Source: Bryobacteraceae bacterium (GTDB lineage Bacteria; Acidobacteriota; Terriglobia; Bryobacterales; Bryobacteraceae). From it: a stretch of DNA of 64,000 nt. The stretch spans positions 1 through 64,000 of the forward strand of contig JAICJH010000020.1 in assembly GCA_025928545.1 (NCBI GenBank), written 5' to 3'. Both the position numbers and the translations under genes were made by a program. Within the stretch, counting starts at the first letter, position 1. Each line of letters opens with the position of its first letter. Below are positions 27,203 to 35,947 of the stretch, piece after piece. Below the pieces are notes generated by a model that was not told where the DNA came from, did not search any database, and saw only the letters and a list, made by a program, of their open reading frames with translations.

Positions 27203-29134
27203 TTAGCTTCGAGAGATCGCGCCGATAGGTTCGGCGGCATTATCCCGTTCGGAATGGGGCGGCCGGGAAGCGGCAACGGGCAGAAACACCTGAAAAATAC
27301 TGCCCTGACCGGGCGAGCTTCGCACGATCATGCCGCCGCGGTGAGCCCGGACAATGCCCAGTGCAGCCGCCAAACCGAGTCCGCGGCCAACAAATTTGGT
27401 AGTAAAGAAGGGATCGAAGATTCGCATGCGGGTATCGGCGTCCATACCGCAGCCATCGTCACGCACCTCGATCGTCACGTAATATCCGGAGTCCAGGTTT
27501 TCCACCAACTCGGCGGTTCGCAGGAACTCCTCGCCCGCGTAAACGGCCGAGGTGGAAACAGAAACGGAGCCCGCGCGGCCTCCGATCGATTCCACAGCGT
27601 TGATCACCAGATTCATGACGAGTTGCTGCAACTGCGTCACGTCGGCACTCACCCGGGGGAGGTGCTCCTCCAGAGCCAGGCGAATCTCGACTTCCTTTGG
27701 GGCCGAGGCACGGAAGAGCTGGCTGACTTCGCGAATGGCGGACGAAACATCGGCCTCCCGGACCACGAAGGTGCCCTTGCCGGCATATGCCAGAAGTTGG
27801 CGCGTCAGGTCGGCGGCTCGCTCAGCCGCGCGTAAAGTCTTCCCGATATGCTGTCTGGACGGGCAGTTCGGCGGCACTATGCCGTCGGCCAAAGACACAT
27901 TTCCAATGATGATGGTCAGCAGGTTATTAAAGTCATGGGCCACGCCGCCTGCAAGCAAACCGATACTCTCCGCTTTGGCGGCCTGACGCAGCCGTTCTTC
28001 CAGCTTGCGGTGTTCGGAAAGATCGAGGACCCAGGCGATCCACGGAGAGTCTTTGCCGGACGAAATCGAGGTCGCGCCCACCATTACCGGAACGGCGCGG
28101 CCATCGGCGGCGATCAGTTCCTTTTCGAAAGGATCGGTGAAACCGCGATCGGCGAGTTGACCCAGGGCGCGGGCGTCGCCGGTCTCAAACGCATCCGGGG
28201 TAAGCCGGGAGAAGACGATTTTTCGTCGGCTCAGATCTTCCCGCGTATATCCCAGCATCTGAAGAAAGCAATCGTTGGCTTCGAGCGCGACGTCACCTTC
28301 GCCGGAAACTACGCCGATGATGGGGCTGTCGAACAGCCGGCGCAGACGCGCCTCGCTGTCCAGCAGCGCCTTCTGGGCGGCCCGCAGCGACGTGACATCC
28401 GAGTAGGTCGCCATGGCGGTCTGGTTTCCTTCCGCGCCACTCTCCAGGGGACGCGAATTAATAATCAGCGCCCGAAACGAACCATCGCCGCGCAGAATAT
28501 CGATCTCGTGGTTAACAACTGTTTCGTTGTTTCTCAAAGATCTCTCCAGCGGCCAGCCGGCGGCTGGTTCTGCAGTCGTTGGTGTGGGCAGGGGAAACTG
28601 CTGGCGAAAAGGAATATCGTCGCCCGTCCGCAGTGGCGCGCCATGGATTTCCATGGCGGCGGGATTGGCCAGTTCCACTTTGCCTTTTTCGGTCGCAATC
28701 ACTACTCCGACCGGCAAATCGCGGAGGATAATGTCCAGCCGATCGCGCCCCGCCTTAGCTCTTGCTTCGGCGGCTTTGGCCGCAGTTGCAGCTTCCTGAG
28801 CCGCGGCCTGAGCCAGCCTCATCGCGCGAATCACCAGGCAAACGGCCAGCGACGCCAGCCCAAACATGAAACCACTGAAGAGCTTCGCCGCCGGAGCGAC
28901 GTCCGTGAAGAGCACGTCATCCAGTACCAGGGTGGCGACTCCCAGAAGTGCGGCAGTCACGAGGCCGGGAATAAAACCGCCATACCAGGCACTCAGCAAA
29001 ACGGCGGGGACGAAAGACAGGAACGGCGCGCTCTGACCGACAAACGGTTTACTGGCAAGAGGCAGGGAGATGCCGGCCGCTACGGCCAACACCGCAACGC
29101 TGTAGGAAGCGATTTTTGAAGTGCCTTTTTCCAT
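27203..29134 (-). CDS. PAS-domain sensor histidine kinase
   Basis: This 643-residue membrane kinase has an N-terminal set of about four transmembrane segments (residues 10-110, DUF4118/KdpD-like) and a short coiled coil. Two PAS domains follow (about 130-250 and 260-385). The HisKA phospho-acceptor is in VAHDFNNLLTI near residue 410, and the ATPase domain has N-box (MNLVINAVES), DDGCGMD and GRGLGLAAALGIV. No receiver domain or response regulator is adjacent, so its partner is elsewhere. It is on the same strand as, and 79 bp upstream of, aceE. Confidence 0.9.
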   Translation of the reverse strand: MEKGTSKIASYSVAVLAVAAGISLPLASKPFVGQSAPFLSFVPAVLLSAWYGGFIPGLVTAALLGVATLVLDDVLFTDVAPAAKLFSGFMFGLASLAVCLVIRAMRLAQAAAQEAATAAKAAEARAKAGRDRLDIILRDLPVGVVIATEKGKVELANPAAMEIHGAPLRTGDDIPFRQQFPLPTPTTAEPAAGWPLERSLRNNETVVNHEIDILRGDGSFRALIINSRPLESGAEGNQTAMATYSDVTSLRAAQKALLDSEARLRRLFDSPIIGVVSGEGDVALEANDCFLQMLGYTREDLSRRKIVFSRLTPDAFETGDARALGQLADRGFTDPFEKELIAADGRAVPVMVGATSISSGKDSPWIAWVLDLSEHRKLEERLRQAAKAESIGLLAGGVAHDFNNLLTIIIGNVSLADGIVPPNCPSRQHIGKTLRAAERAADLTRQLLAYAGKGTFVVREADVSSAIREVSQLFRASAPKEVEIRLALEEHLPRVSADVTQLQQLVMNLVINAVESIGGRAGSVSVSTSAVYAGEEFLRTAELVENLDSGYYVTIEVRDDGCGMDADTRMRIFDPFFTTKFVGRGLGLAAALGIVRAHRGGMIVRSSPGQGSIFQVFLPVAASRPPHSERDNAAEPIGAISRS

Positions 29135-29194
29135 GACGCGCTGGCGCAGGCGGGCACGCCTACCCGACAGTGGACGTACCCCACCTCTATTGTG

Positions 29195-29581
29195 TTACGT
29201 GCCGCCGGGTTCCGCACTGAGGGCGGCCTGCGCTCGTTTGGGAAGACTGCCGAGCACCAGCTCATAGGATTCGCGAAGGCGGCGCGACAGCTCCGTGGCG
29301 CCGAGGGTGTCGAGTTCGGCCAGGCTAGCCCAATGCGCCCGCGCCAGATACGGCGCCGGTACCACCCCTTCGCACTCAATCAGCAGCGCAAACTCCTCGG
29401 GCGAGCACTTGAAGGAAAGTGCATTTCCGGGAGTGCCGGATTTCGAACTTCCGCTGTCCTCCAGTCTGGCTACCGCAAACATTTTGCCGCCAATTTTGAA
29501 GACCAGATCGTTCTGCCACTGGATCTGTTCGGTCGCGTGCGGGAACTTCAGGCAAATCGCGCGCAGGCGGGCGAGAGTCAT
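29195..29581 (-). CDS. MmcQ/YjbR family protein
   Basis: This 128-residue protein fits the YjbR/MmcQ fold (cyclophilin-like double-wing DNA-binding domain). It begins with FPHATEQIQWQNDLVFKIGGKMFAV and later has YLARAHWASL, both typical. The role of the family is unsettled. An AAGGA nine bases before the ATG supports the start. It precedes the histidine kinase and diverges from the second sigma factor. The 60-bp gap to the kinase contains an AGGCG-GGCA-CGCCT hairpin. Confidence 0.8.
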   Translation of the reverse strand: MTLARLRAICLKFPHATEQIQWQNDLVFKIGGKMFAVARLEDSGSSKSGTPGNALSFKCSPEEFALLIECEGVVPAPYLARAHWASLAELDTLGATELSRRLRESYELVLGSLPKRAQAALSAEPGGT

Positions 29582-29616
29582 GCGCTTGTTCCTTTCGTAG
29601 GGTGTATTAAGCTACT

Positions 29617-29633
29617 GTATATCAAGCATATAC
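29617..29633. promoter_or_regulatory. Inverted repeat between divergent YjbR and ECF sigma genes
   Basis: GTATAT (29617-29622) and ATATAC (29628-29633) form a perfect inverted repeat with a 5-nt spacer. It is the most AT-rich part of the 185-bp divergent region and may be an operator or part of a promoter. No complete -35/-10 pair could be assigned on either side. Confidence 0.35.
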
Positions 29634-29766
29634 GGGTTTTCGCTCTGAGTGTGGCCGGCGATAGCCCGGAACGTGACAATTCCGCGTCCGATGCGTCCAA
29701 GAAATGTGCCGGTTCAGCTTCCGGCACCGATACCACTGTGGAGCTCCGGTGCGGGAGGAAAATGAG

Positions 29767-30381
29767 ATGTACCAGGCCGCGGAAACGGTTAGTACGACTT
29801 TGGCGGCGCCCCTAGACGAAGCAGGCCTGATCCGGGCCGCACAGAACGGCGACCAGGACGCTTTCGAGCGGCTTGTGCGGGAGTACGACCAAAGCGTGCT
29901 GCGCATCGCCGTCAATATACTTCGATCTTCCGACGAGGCGCGTGATGTTTATCAGGAAGCCTTCCTGAAGGTTTATCGCAATCTGAATTCTTTCCGCTTC
30001 GATTGCTCGTTTCACACCTGGCTTTACCGCATCGTCACAAATATCTGTCTCGATCATCTGCGGCGGCGCAAGGTGCGGAAGGAAGAATCGACCGCGGTTG
30101 AAACGTCCGACGGAGTCGTGGACCGGATCGCGCAGGTGCGCGAAGAAGGCGCGCATTCCGACCCGGAAAGGCAAACCTGGAATAAGGAACTCTCCGGCGG
30201 CATCGCGCGGGCACTGGCGAGCCTGACTCCCAGGGAGCGTACGGTTTTTGAGCTGCGGCACTACGAAGGGCTGCGGCTGCGGGCTATTGGCGACATGATC
30301 GGCACCACGGAAGAGGCGGCGAAAAACTGTCTGTTCCGGGCGACCCAGAAAATGAGAATGAGTCTGGAAACATTTGTATGA
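29767..30381 (+). CDS. ECF-family RNA polymerase sigma factor (RpoE-like)
   Basis: This 204-residue sigma factor has region 2 (about 28-95, with ARDVYQEAFLKVYRNL and FHTWLYRIVTNICLDHLRRRK) and region 4 (about 145-200, with LTPRERTVFELRHYEGLRLRAIGDMIG). The start at 29767 has GGAGG nine bases upstream. The stop overlaps the ATG of the anti-sigma factor (ATGA). The linker is longer than in the sigma factor at 18546, so they belong to different ECF groups. Confidence 0.94.
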   Translation: MYQAAETVSTTLAAPLDEAGLIRAAQNGDQDAFERLVREYDQSVLRIAVNILRSSDEARDVYQEAFLKVYRNLNSFRFDCSFHTWLYRIVTNICLDHLRRRKVRKEESTAVETSDGVVDRIAQVREEGAHSDPERQTWNKELSGGIARALASLTPRERTVFELRHYEGLRLRAIGDMIGTTEEAAKNCLFRATQKMRMSLETFV

Positions 30382-31319
30382 ACTGCACTGAAGCTATCCA
30401 GGAAATTCCGAACTACTGTTACGGCGAGATTGCCTCGGAGACCGAAGAAGCCGTCGAGTCGCATCTGGCGGAATGCCAGGCCTGCCGGACCGAGCTGGCG
30501 CGTCACCGGAAGTTTCTCGAATTACTCGACGAACGCGATCCCGTGGCGGATGCGGGGCTGCTGGTGCAGTGCCGCAACAATCTGAGCCGCACGCTGCGAC
30601 AGGAAATCGCGGTGGAAGCGAAGCACGGCGCCGGATGGCGCGGCTGGCACAGAGCGATGGACCAGCTTCGCGAGCTTGCGCATGTTCACATTCCGTTCCG
30701 CGTGCCTGTGGGCGCCATGGCACTGGTAGCGCTTGGTTTCGTGGGCGCCAGATATACTCCCGAGAAATTTGGTGGCGTGCGCGCGGCGCTGGCTGCGCCG
30801 CTGTTTTCGAGTGTGCGTTCGGTAGAGCCGCGACCGACCGGTGAAGTGCAGATCGCGGTGGATGAAACGCGGCGTCATGTTGTTTCCGGCACTTTGCAGG
30901 ATCCGCAAATTCAGGAACTGCTCGTCAGCGGCGTGACGGACGGTTCGAATCCCAATGTTCGGCTGCAATCCATTCAGGTTTTGCATTCGGCGGGTGCGGC
31001 TCCGGATTCCGATCAGGTTCGTCAGGCGCTGTTGAATGCGGTAGAACGAGATCCGAACGCGGGCGTACGTCTCAAGGCGCTCGAAGGGCTGAAGCAGTTT
31101 GCCGGGGATCTTTCGGTGCGCCGGGCATTGGCGAATGTGCTGCAAAAAGACGACGATGCTAAAGTGCGCGTGCAGGCGATCGATCTGTTGGCCGCGCATC
31201 ACGACGATTCCATTGTGGGCGTGCTCCAGAACGTAGTGCAGCGCGAAGATAATCCGTATGTGCGTGGCCAGATCACGCAGTTGCTGGCGCAGCTGAGAGC
31301 GTCGGTCGGGACGTATTGA
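30378..31319 (+). CDS. Anti-sigma factor with C-terminal HEAT repeats
   Basis: This 313-residue protein has an N-terminal zinc-finger (SHLAECQACRTEL), then a transmembrane segment near residues 108-128 (RVPVGAMALVALGFVGA). Its periplasmic part (about 170-305) contains about four HEAT-like repeats, for example DPNAGVRLKALEGLKQ and DDAKVRVQAIDLLAA. The zinc-finger holds the sigma factor. HEAT repeats are protein-interaction modules, so here they would sense a periplasmic partner. The combination is uncommon outside acidobacteria as far as I know. Confidence 0.85.
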   Translation: MNCTEAIQEIPNYCYGEIASETEEAVESHLAECQACRTELARHRKFLELLDERDPVADAGLLVQCRNNLSRTLRQEIAVEAKHGAGWRGWHRAMDQLRELAHVHIPFRVPVGAMALVALGFVGARYTPEKFGGVRAALAAPLFSSVRSVEPRPTGEVQIAVDETRRHVVSGTLQDPQIQELLVSGVTDGSNPNVRLQSIQVLHSAGAAPDSDQVRQALLNAVERDPNAGVRLKALEGLKQFAGDLSVRRALANVLQKDDDAKVRVQAIDLLAAHHDDSIVGVLQNVVQREDNPYVRGQITQLLAQLRASVGTY

Positions 31320-31353
31320 GTTCCACTTCGTCAATTTGTATGTGGGGAAATTC

Positions 31354-32124
31354 ATGAGATTGTTTTGGCAAAAGACGGGACTGATTGCGATTGTGCTGGC
31401 GGCGCTCGCCATAGTCGGTTATGGACAGACGACGCGGCCCCGGGCGCGCTCAGCGAATATGGGTGCGGCCTCCGGCTATCTGGGGGTCGGTGTTCTGGAT
31501 ACGAAAGATCATTCCGGGGTCGAAGTCAGCGCGCTGACGGATGGCGCGCCCGCGGCCAAAGCCGGCATTCACGTGAAAGACGTCATTCTTGAAATCAACG
31601 GGCAGAAGGTGGATAGCCCCGAGGACTTCACGAATTCGATCGTCAGCAAGGCGCCTGGCACGAAAATCAATCTCACGGTATCCCGCGGCGGCGTGATACA
31701 GAATATGGCTGCGACATTGGGTACGCGTCCCCTCGATCTGCCGATGGGCGGACCGCCACCGGGTGCTTTCGCGGGGCCGATATCACCCGAAGATCTGCAG
31801 CGAATGATTACCGGCGACGCACCCATGGTCGGCTTCGACGGCCTGCCGCTGAGCCGTCAACTGGCGGATTTCTTCGGCGTGAAAGAGGGCGTGCTGGTCG
31901 TGGAAGTCACGCCGAATACGCCTGCCGAGAAAGCCGGCCTGAAGGCGGGGGATGTGGTAACGAAAGTCAATGGCATTCCGGTTACGGCTCCACGTGAAAT
32001 TACGGGGATCGTGCGGCAGACCAAGAAACTCGTCTTTACGGTGGTACGGAATAAAAAAGAAGTGACTCTGAATCTGGAGATCGCCTGGAATCGTCAGCCG
32101 TTCGATCACGACCTGATTAATTAG
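31354..32124 (+). CDS. Exported protein with two PDZ domains
   Basis: This 256-residue protein has a signal peptide or anchor (WQKTGLIAIVLAALAIVGYGQ) and two PDZ domains. The first (about 40-130) contains GYLGVGVLD and AAKAGIHVKDVILEINGQ; the second (about 155-245) contains AEKAGLKAGDVVTKVNGI. There is no protease domain, so it is not DegP. Its position after sigma and anti-sigma suggests it presents or senses unfolded envelope proteins, as in the RseA pathway. The ATG at 31354 has a GGGGA upstream. Its end overlaps the convergent redoxin gene by 4 bp. Confidence 0.85.
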   Translation: MRLFWQKTGLIAIVLAALAIVGYGQTTRPRARSANMGAASGYLGVGVLDTKDHSGVEVSALTDGAPAAKAGIHVKDVILEINGQKVDSPEDFTNSIVSKAPGTKINLTVSRGGVIQNMAATLGTRPLDLPMGGPPPGAFAGPISPEDLQRMITGDAPMVGFDGLPLSRQLADFFGVKEGVLVVEVTPNTPAEKAGLKAGDVVTKVNGIPVTAPREITGIVRQTKKLVFTVVRNKKEVTLNLEIAWNRQPFDHDLIN

Positions 32125-32645
32125 CGCCCCGAAGCTGTGGGCTTATAAAATTTCTTATCGGGAATCGTGCAACCCACCGCCTGAACCTCGGGCTTCTTCA
32201 CCGCTTTTCCTGCAAATAAAGCATCCAGCGCATCCCGCCAATCGTGCTCCGTCACCTGTGCCCGCGGTTTCGTCAGATCGACATAATAATTGTCAATCCG
32301 CCCCCGGTACGCAATTGATTTATCCGGCCTGATCATGACCACTTCCGGCGTGACGGTCGCGCCGGTAGCTGCCACAAGTGCACGGTCGCGATCCACGATC
32401 CTGGGATAATCTCCGTGCCCGTATTCGCGCGCGTGGCGCGCCACCGCTTCATCGGTCAGCGTCGGGTCCGTATAGACCAGCGTGCATTGCAGGCCGCGTG
32501 GCGCGTATTCCTCGCAGGTCCGCCGTGTCTCATGCGCGTAGTAATTCGATATCGGGCAATCGTTGGTGACGAAGATGAGGGCCGAAATGTGACCCGGGTG
32601 CGGCTGCAGGAGCGAACCGACTGCCAGCAGCAGCAGCGGCTTCAT
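32121..32645 (-). CDS. Exported thioredoxin-like (redoxin) protein
   Basis: This 174-residue protein has a short N-terminal hydrophobic stretch and a thioredoxin-fold core. FVTNDCPISNYYAHE near residue 30 gives a single active cysteine (C-P-I-S) instead of CxxC. The cis-proline region is in GATVTPEVVMIRPD. Such CPISN redoxins are often found fused to or next to cytochrome c-copper monooxygenases. Here the gene overlaps that monooxygenase gene by 4 bp (ATGA), so the two likely act together outside the membrane. Confidence 0.75.
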   Translation of the reverse strand: MKPLLLLAVGSLLQPHPGHISALIFVTNDCPISNYYAHETRRTCEEYAPRGLQCTLVYTDPTLTDEAVARHAREYGHGDYPRIVDRDRALVAATGATVTPEVVMIRPDKSIAYRGRIDNYYVDLTKPRAQVTEHDWRDALDALFAGKAVKKPEVQAVGCTIPDKKFYKPTASGR

Positions 32646-34012
32646 TGCGCCAGCAGCTCCGAAATCTTCCGTAACAGCGACGGGTCCGCGAAGATCCGCT
32701 GCTGCGCCATCGCTGTCCGCTTAGCCATTACATCGCGCTGCAGCGCCCGGTAATCCGTCTGGACATGCGGCACGGCGATCAGGGTCAGCGCGCCCATTTC
32801 ATCCTTCGATTGTTCGCCCCAGGCCACGCGCACCGGCGGATTCGACGGGTTGTTCGGATTTTCCGCTGAGTTGTTCCAGTGGATTTCGGCATCGAGCCGC
32901 GTGCCGCGCGGCAGCGCCGCCAGATCGCGGAAGTAGTATTGATCCTGCCAGTTGAAATTCCAGTCATTGATCGCCAGCAGCGTTTTCACTTCGCCACCTG
33001 GCAGCGTTGCCGTGAGCTTCATCTTCGAGGCGAGGTAGTGGGCATGCGCGCTGACGCCTGCGGCGTCGATATCGACGGGCAGCGTGTAGGAATCGCGAAT
33101 CACGAAATCCCTGTCACCCGCCGGAATGTCGAGGCCGGAAAAAAGCGAATAAACCGGCGGCAACTGGATCGAGATGAGGCTGCGGCTCGGCGGCTGTTTG
33201 GCAAAGTGAAGGCCGATCACCGATTTCTCGATCTCCGGCTTCCCGGTCGGGTGAAAGTGATACTGGATGACCAGGTCGGACCCCTGCGGGAGCCGCAATG
33301 CCAGGCCTTCAGGGAAGAACTGCGGCTGCGCTCCGACGGCCCAGCCGCCGAGTGGCACGGTCGCGCCGCCCGCACGCATGCCGCTGAAACCCGGCTCAGA
33401 GCCTTCACTCGTCTTGAGGTGAACGCGCCCGTTTGGATCGGCAAAATAAAGCACGTGATGGACGGCGCTGCGGGCCGAGGGGCGCATTTCAATCGCCGTG
33501 ATCCACTTATCTTCCGTGAGGCCCAGTTGCAAAGCGATGTTGCGGTAAATGTCGGGGCCGTCCGCCTTGAGATGGTAGGGTTCGGGCATTTCCACCACCA
33601 GATCCGGTTCGCCCAAACGCCAGCCGGAAGGGAACTGCGGGGCTTCAGGCGGCTTACCCGTGCCCTCCGGCATGCCCTGTGCCACCCAGTCGCGGAGCAG
33701 AGCGATTTCGGAATCGGTGAGGCGGCGCTCGTCGCGGTAGGCGTAAGACGCCGGTTGCGCCCGCCACGGTGGCATGATGCGCGCGGAGACAGCTGTCGCA
33801 ATCATTGCGCCGTGTGTTGCCGCATCCCGGTAGGAAAGGAGTGAGAAGGGCGCGGCTTCACCTGGCCGGTGGCACGTCGAACAATTGCGGTAAAGAATGG
33901 TGGCGACCTGTCCGTTGAACGTGACAGCGGGCCTGGCCGCGTTCTGCGCACGCACTGGAGGCATTGCGAAGAAGCAGGTCAAGCCTGCCAGGGCAGCCAG
34001 AAAGTAACGCAT
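32642..34012 (-). CDS. Cytochrome c fused to a PHM-like copper type II monooxygenase
   Basis: This 456-residue exported protein has a signal peptide (cleavage near VRAQ), an N-terminal cytochrome c module with CSTCH near residue 43 and distal IMPPW near 79, and a C-terminal region related to peptidylglycine alpha-hydroxylating/dopamine beta monooxygenases. Candidate copper ligands are VHHVLYF near 181, YHFHPTG near 249 and AHAHYL near 321. The family hydroxylates C-H bonds using copper and an electron donor; here the fused haem could supply electrons. The bacterial function is not established. Confidence 0.8.
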   Translation of the reverse strand: MRYFLAALAGLTCFFAMPPVRAQNAARPAVTFNGQVATILYRNCSTCHRPGEAAPFSLLSYRDAATHGAMIATAVSARIMPPWRAQPASYAYRDERRLTDSEIALLRDWVAQGMPEGTGKPPEAPQFPSGWRLGEPDLVVEMPEPYHLKADGPDIYRNIALQLGLTEDKWITAIEMRPSARSAVHHVLYFADPNGRVHLKTSEGSEPGFSGMRAGGATVPLGGWAVGAQPQFFPEGLALRLPQGSDLVIQYHFHPTGKPEIEKSVIGLHFAKQPPSRSLISIQLPPVYSLFSGLDIPAGDRDFVIRDSYTLPVDIDAAGVSAHAHYLASKMKLTATLPGGEVKTLLAINDWNFNWQDQYYFRDLAALPRGTRLDAEIHWNNSAENPNNPSNPPVRVAWGEQSKDEMGALTLIAVPHVQTDYRALQRDVMAKRTAMAQQRIFADPSLLRKISELLAQ

Positions 34013-34025
34013 GGGGAATCGCGAA

Positions 34026-35873
34026 TCAGAAAATGAATGCCAGCCCGCCGCGGAAGACGCGGGGGTTGTTGACCACCAGAAGCTGCGTGCCGTTCGTCAT
34101 CGCCAGCGGCAGATAGCCCTGGGCCAGAAGATTGCGCATTTCCGCAGTGGCTTCCATACGACCCACAGACCCGGGGAAGAACGGGATCGGCTGGCGGAAC
34201 GCAATATTGAGGCCCGGTTCGGTTCGGTCCGGCTGGGTGGAAAATGAGGCCATCGCCACGGAAGATTTCAGATCCGCGAACTGATAACTCGCCACGTACC
34301 GGGTTCCGGTATGTTTGAACGTTCCCGAAGATCGCAGCGCGATCGCCTGGCGGTCGGAGGCGGAAATCGCACGACGAAGACTCGCCGCATCGGCAATGGA
34401 TGATTTCTCCTGGTCCGGCGTCATTACGCCCAGCGTGCCATAAGATACGGTCAGCTTGTGATGGATGCCAAGGCTGCGTGTTGCCGACAGAGTGTAGCCG
34501 AAATCGGAAATATTCCCGGCGTCGAACGTCGCGCTCGAATTAAACATGGATGGCAGCAGGTCACCGGCGAACAGCGTGGAATCCGCGTTGGCAATCATCA
34601 GGCCGGCATTCGATATGTACTGGTGATAGGCGGAGACCCGATATTCCATGGAGCCTATGGTCTGCGTATAGCCGATCTCGTAATCGTCGCCTCGCTGGAC
34701 CTTAATCGCGCCGCCAGATTCGCTGAGACGCGGCAGCAGCGACAGGGCGGCCAGTTCGTTGCGCAGATCGTCGTTGCGGTCCCTGGAGTCGAGTCCTGGC
34801 TGAGCGTTACCGCTCGTGAACACCATATCCAGATGGCCGTGTCCTGTTTCGTAAGTCAGCTTCGCCCACGGGCTGAAATATTGCAGACGGTTAAGGAAAC
34901 TCACCGTATCGAGTTCTGAGCCGTAGGACAGAGACAAAGCGTCGGAAAGCTGAGCCCGGTCGCTCATGCTGAATGAAATGGTGCGAAGCGTCGGCAACGG
35001 ACTGTCGCCGGGGTTGCCCAGCATGCCCTGGCCCACGCGGGATGGCACGTTCATCTGGCGCATGGTCACCGAAACGGAGGGCGTGGCGCCCGCAATCTGC
35101 TGCCGGAAGGTTGTGCGAATGGCCGCCGCAGGCATTCCGGTGGAAGCGTAGCCCAGATCGCCGCTCACCCGAACCTGGCTTCTCGAATAAAGCGAAGTGG
35201 CAAAGGCAAACTGTGTGCCGAGATCCGCCTGATCCGAAGCCGCGTTCGTGAGTGAATTATCGGATGCTGAAATCTTCACCATGCCGCTCGAATTGTGGAA
35301 GGCAGCGGTCTTGGTGGTCGCGCTGGTGGCGGGGAGCGGAGCGGTGGGCAACAGGCGCAGCACAGGCCGCAGGGACGAATCCGTACGCAAAGTCCACTTC
35401 CAGTCGTCGCTCATGAGGCCGCCAGGCGCGGGCACGGTGGACACAACCTGAATGGAGCTGAAAACTTTCGACAGGCTCACTTCAAGGAGGCTCCGCATGC
35501 CGGGCCGGACGGGCACGCGTTCCCGCGAAGCCGGAACGAACGTGGCGAGGGAAACCTGAACGGAATACAGATCGGGCAGCAAATCGCCGAACGAGAAGTT
35601 GCCGGCCAGATCCGTGTAAGATTTCTGCAGGAGCTTGGCTTGCTGGTTGAACAGTGAAACCGTGGCGCCAGGCTGAGGCGCCCCGCCGGAGTTGGTCACC
35701 AGCCCGCTTACAGCACCGCCGAACCGTACCGGAGTAGCCCCGTACAGAGGGCTCAAAGTCAGAAATGCCAGAGGGATCAGGGCGGAAACGCTGCCGCGAC
35801 CGTTGCTGAACCGAATTTGAGGGCGCCGTAATTCCGGACCGGCGTTGCGCATATTTGCCTCGGCTTTGCCCAA
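34026..35873 (-). CDS. Outer-membrane barrel protein with carboxypeptidase-regulatory domain
   Basis: This 615-residue protein has a signal sequence within its first 45 residues (ending near LYGA), then a carboxypeptidase-regulatory-like beta sandwich (about 50-125, GLVTNSGGAPQPGATV). A long stretch of alternating strands follows and ends in phenylalanine (GLAFIF), as expected for an outer-membrane barrel. No TonB box or plug domain is apparent, unlike the longer acidobacterial TonB-dependent proteins with this N-terminal domain. It follows the GWxTD gene by 74 bp. The cargo is unknown. Confidence 0.7.
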   Translation of the reverse strand: MGKAEANMRNAGPELRRPQIRFSNGRGSVSALIPLAFLTLSPLYGATPVRFGGAVSGLVTNSGGAPQPGATVSLFNQQAKLLQKSYTDLAGNFSFGDLLPDLYSVQVSLATFVPASRERVPVRPGMRSLLEVSLSKVFSSIQVVSTVPAPGGLMSDDWKWTLRTDSSLRPVLRLLPTAPLPATSATTKTAAFHNSSGMVKISASDNSLTNAASDQADLGTQFAFATSLYSRSQVRVSGDLGYASTGMPAAAIRTTFRQQIAGATPSVSVTMRQMNVPSRVGQGMLGNPGDSPLPTLRTISFSMSDRAQLSDALSLSYGSELDTVSFLNRLQYFSPWAKLTYETGHGHLDMVFTSGNAQPGLDSRDRNDDLRNELAALSLLPRLSESGGAIKVQRGDDYEIGYTQTIGSMEYRVSAYHQYISNAGLMIANADSTLFAGDLLPSMFNSSATFDAGNISDFGYTLSATRSLGIHHKLTVSYGTLGVMTPDQEKSSIADAASLRRAISASDRQAIALRSSGTFKHTGTRYVASYQFADLKSSVAMASFSTQPDRTEPGLNIAFRQPIPFFPGSVGRMEATAEMRNLLAQGYLPLAMTNGTQLLVVNNPRVFRGGLAFIF

Positions 35874-35947
35874 TCTGACCTCTGCGGCCCTCGCCGCCTG
35901 TCCAGTATCGGGTATTCCCAGGGGAAGCCGATACCACTACCTGTCTG

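Noticed and set aside
29135..29194. AGGCG-GGCA-CGCCT hairpin between the YjbR and kinase genes as a terminator
   Set aside because: The stem is short, has no T tract on either strand, and lies between co-directional genes.
33670..33690. CTGTGCCACC inside the monooxygenase gene as a second copy of the REP-like element
   Set aside because: Only one arm is present and it is coding sequence, so it is a chance match.
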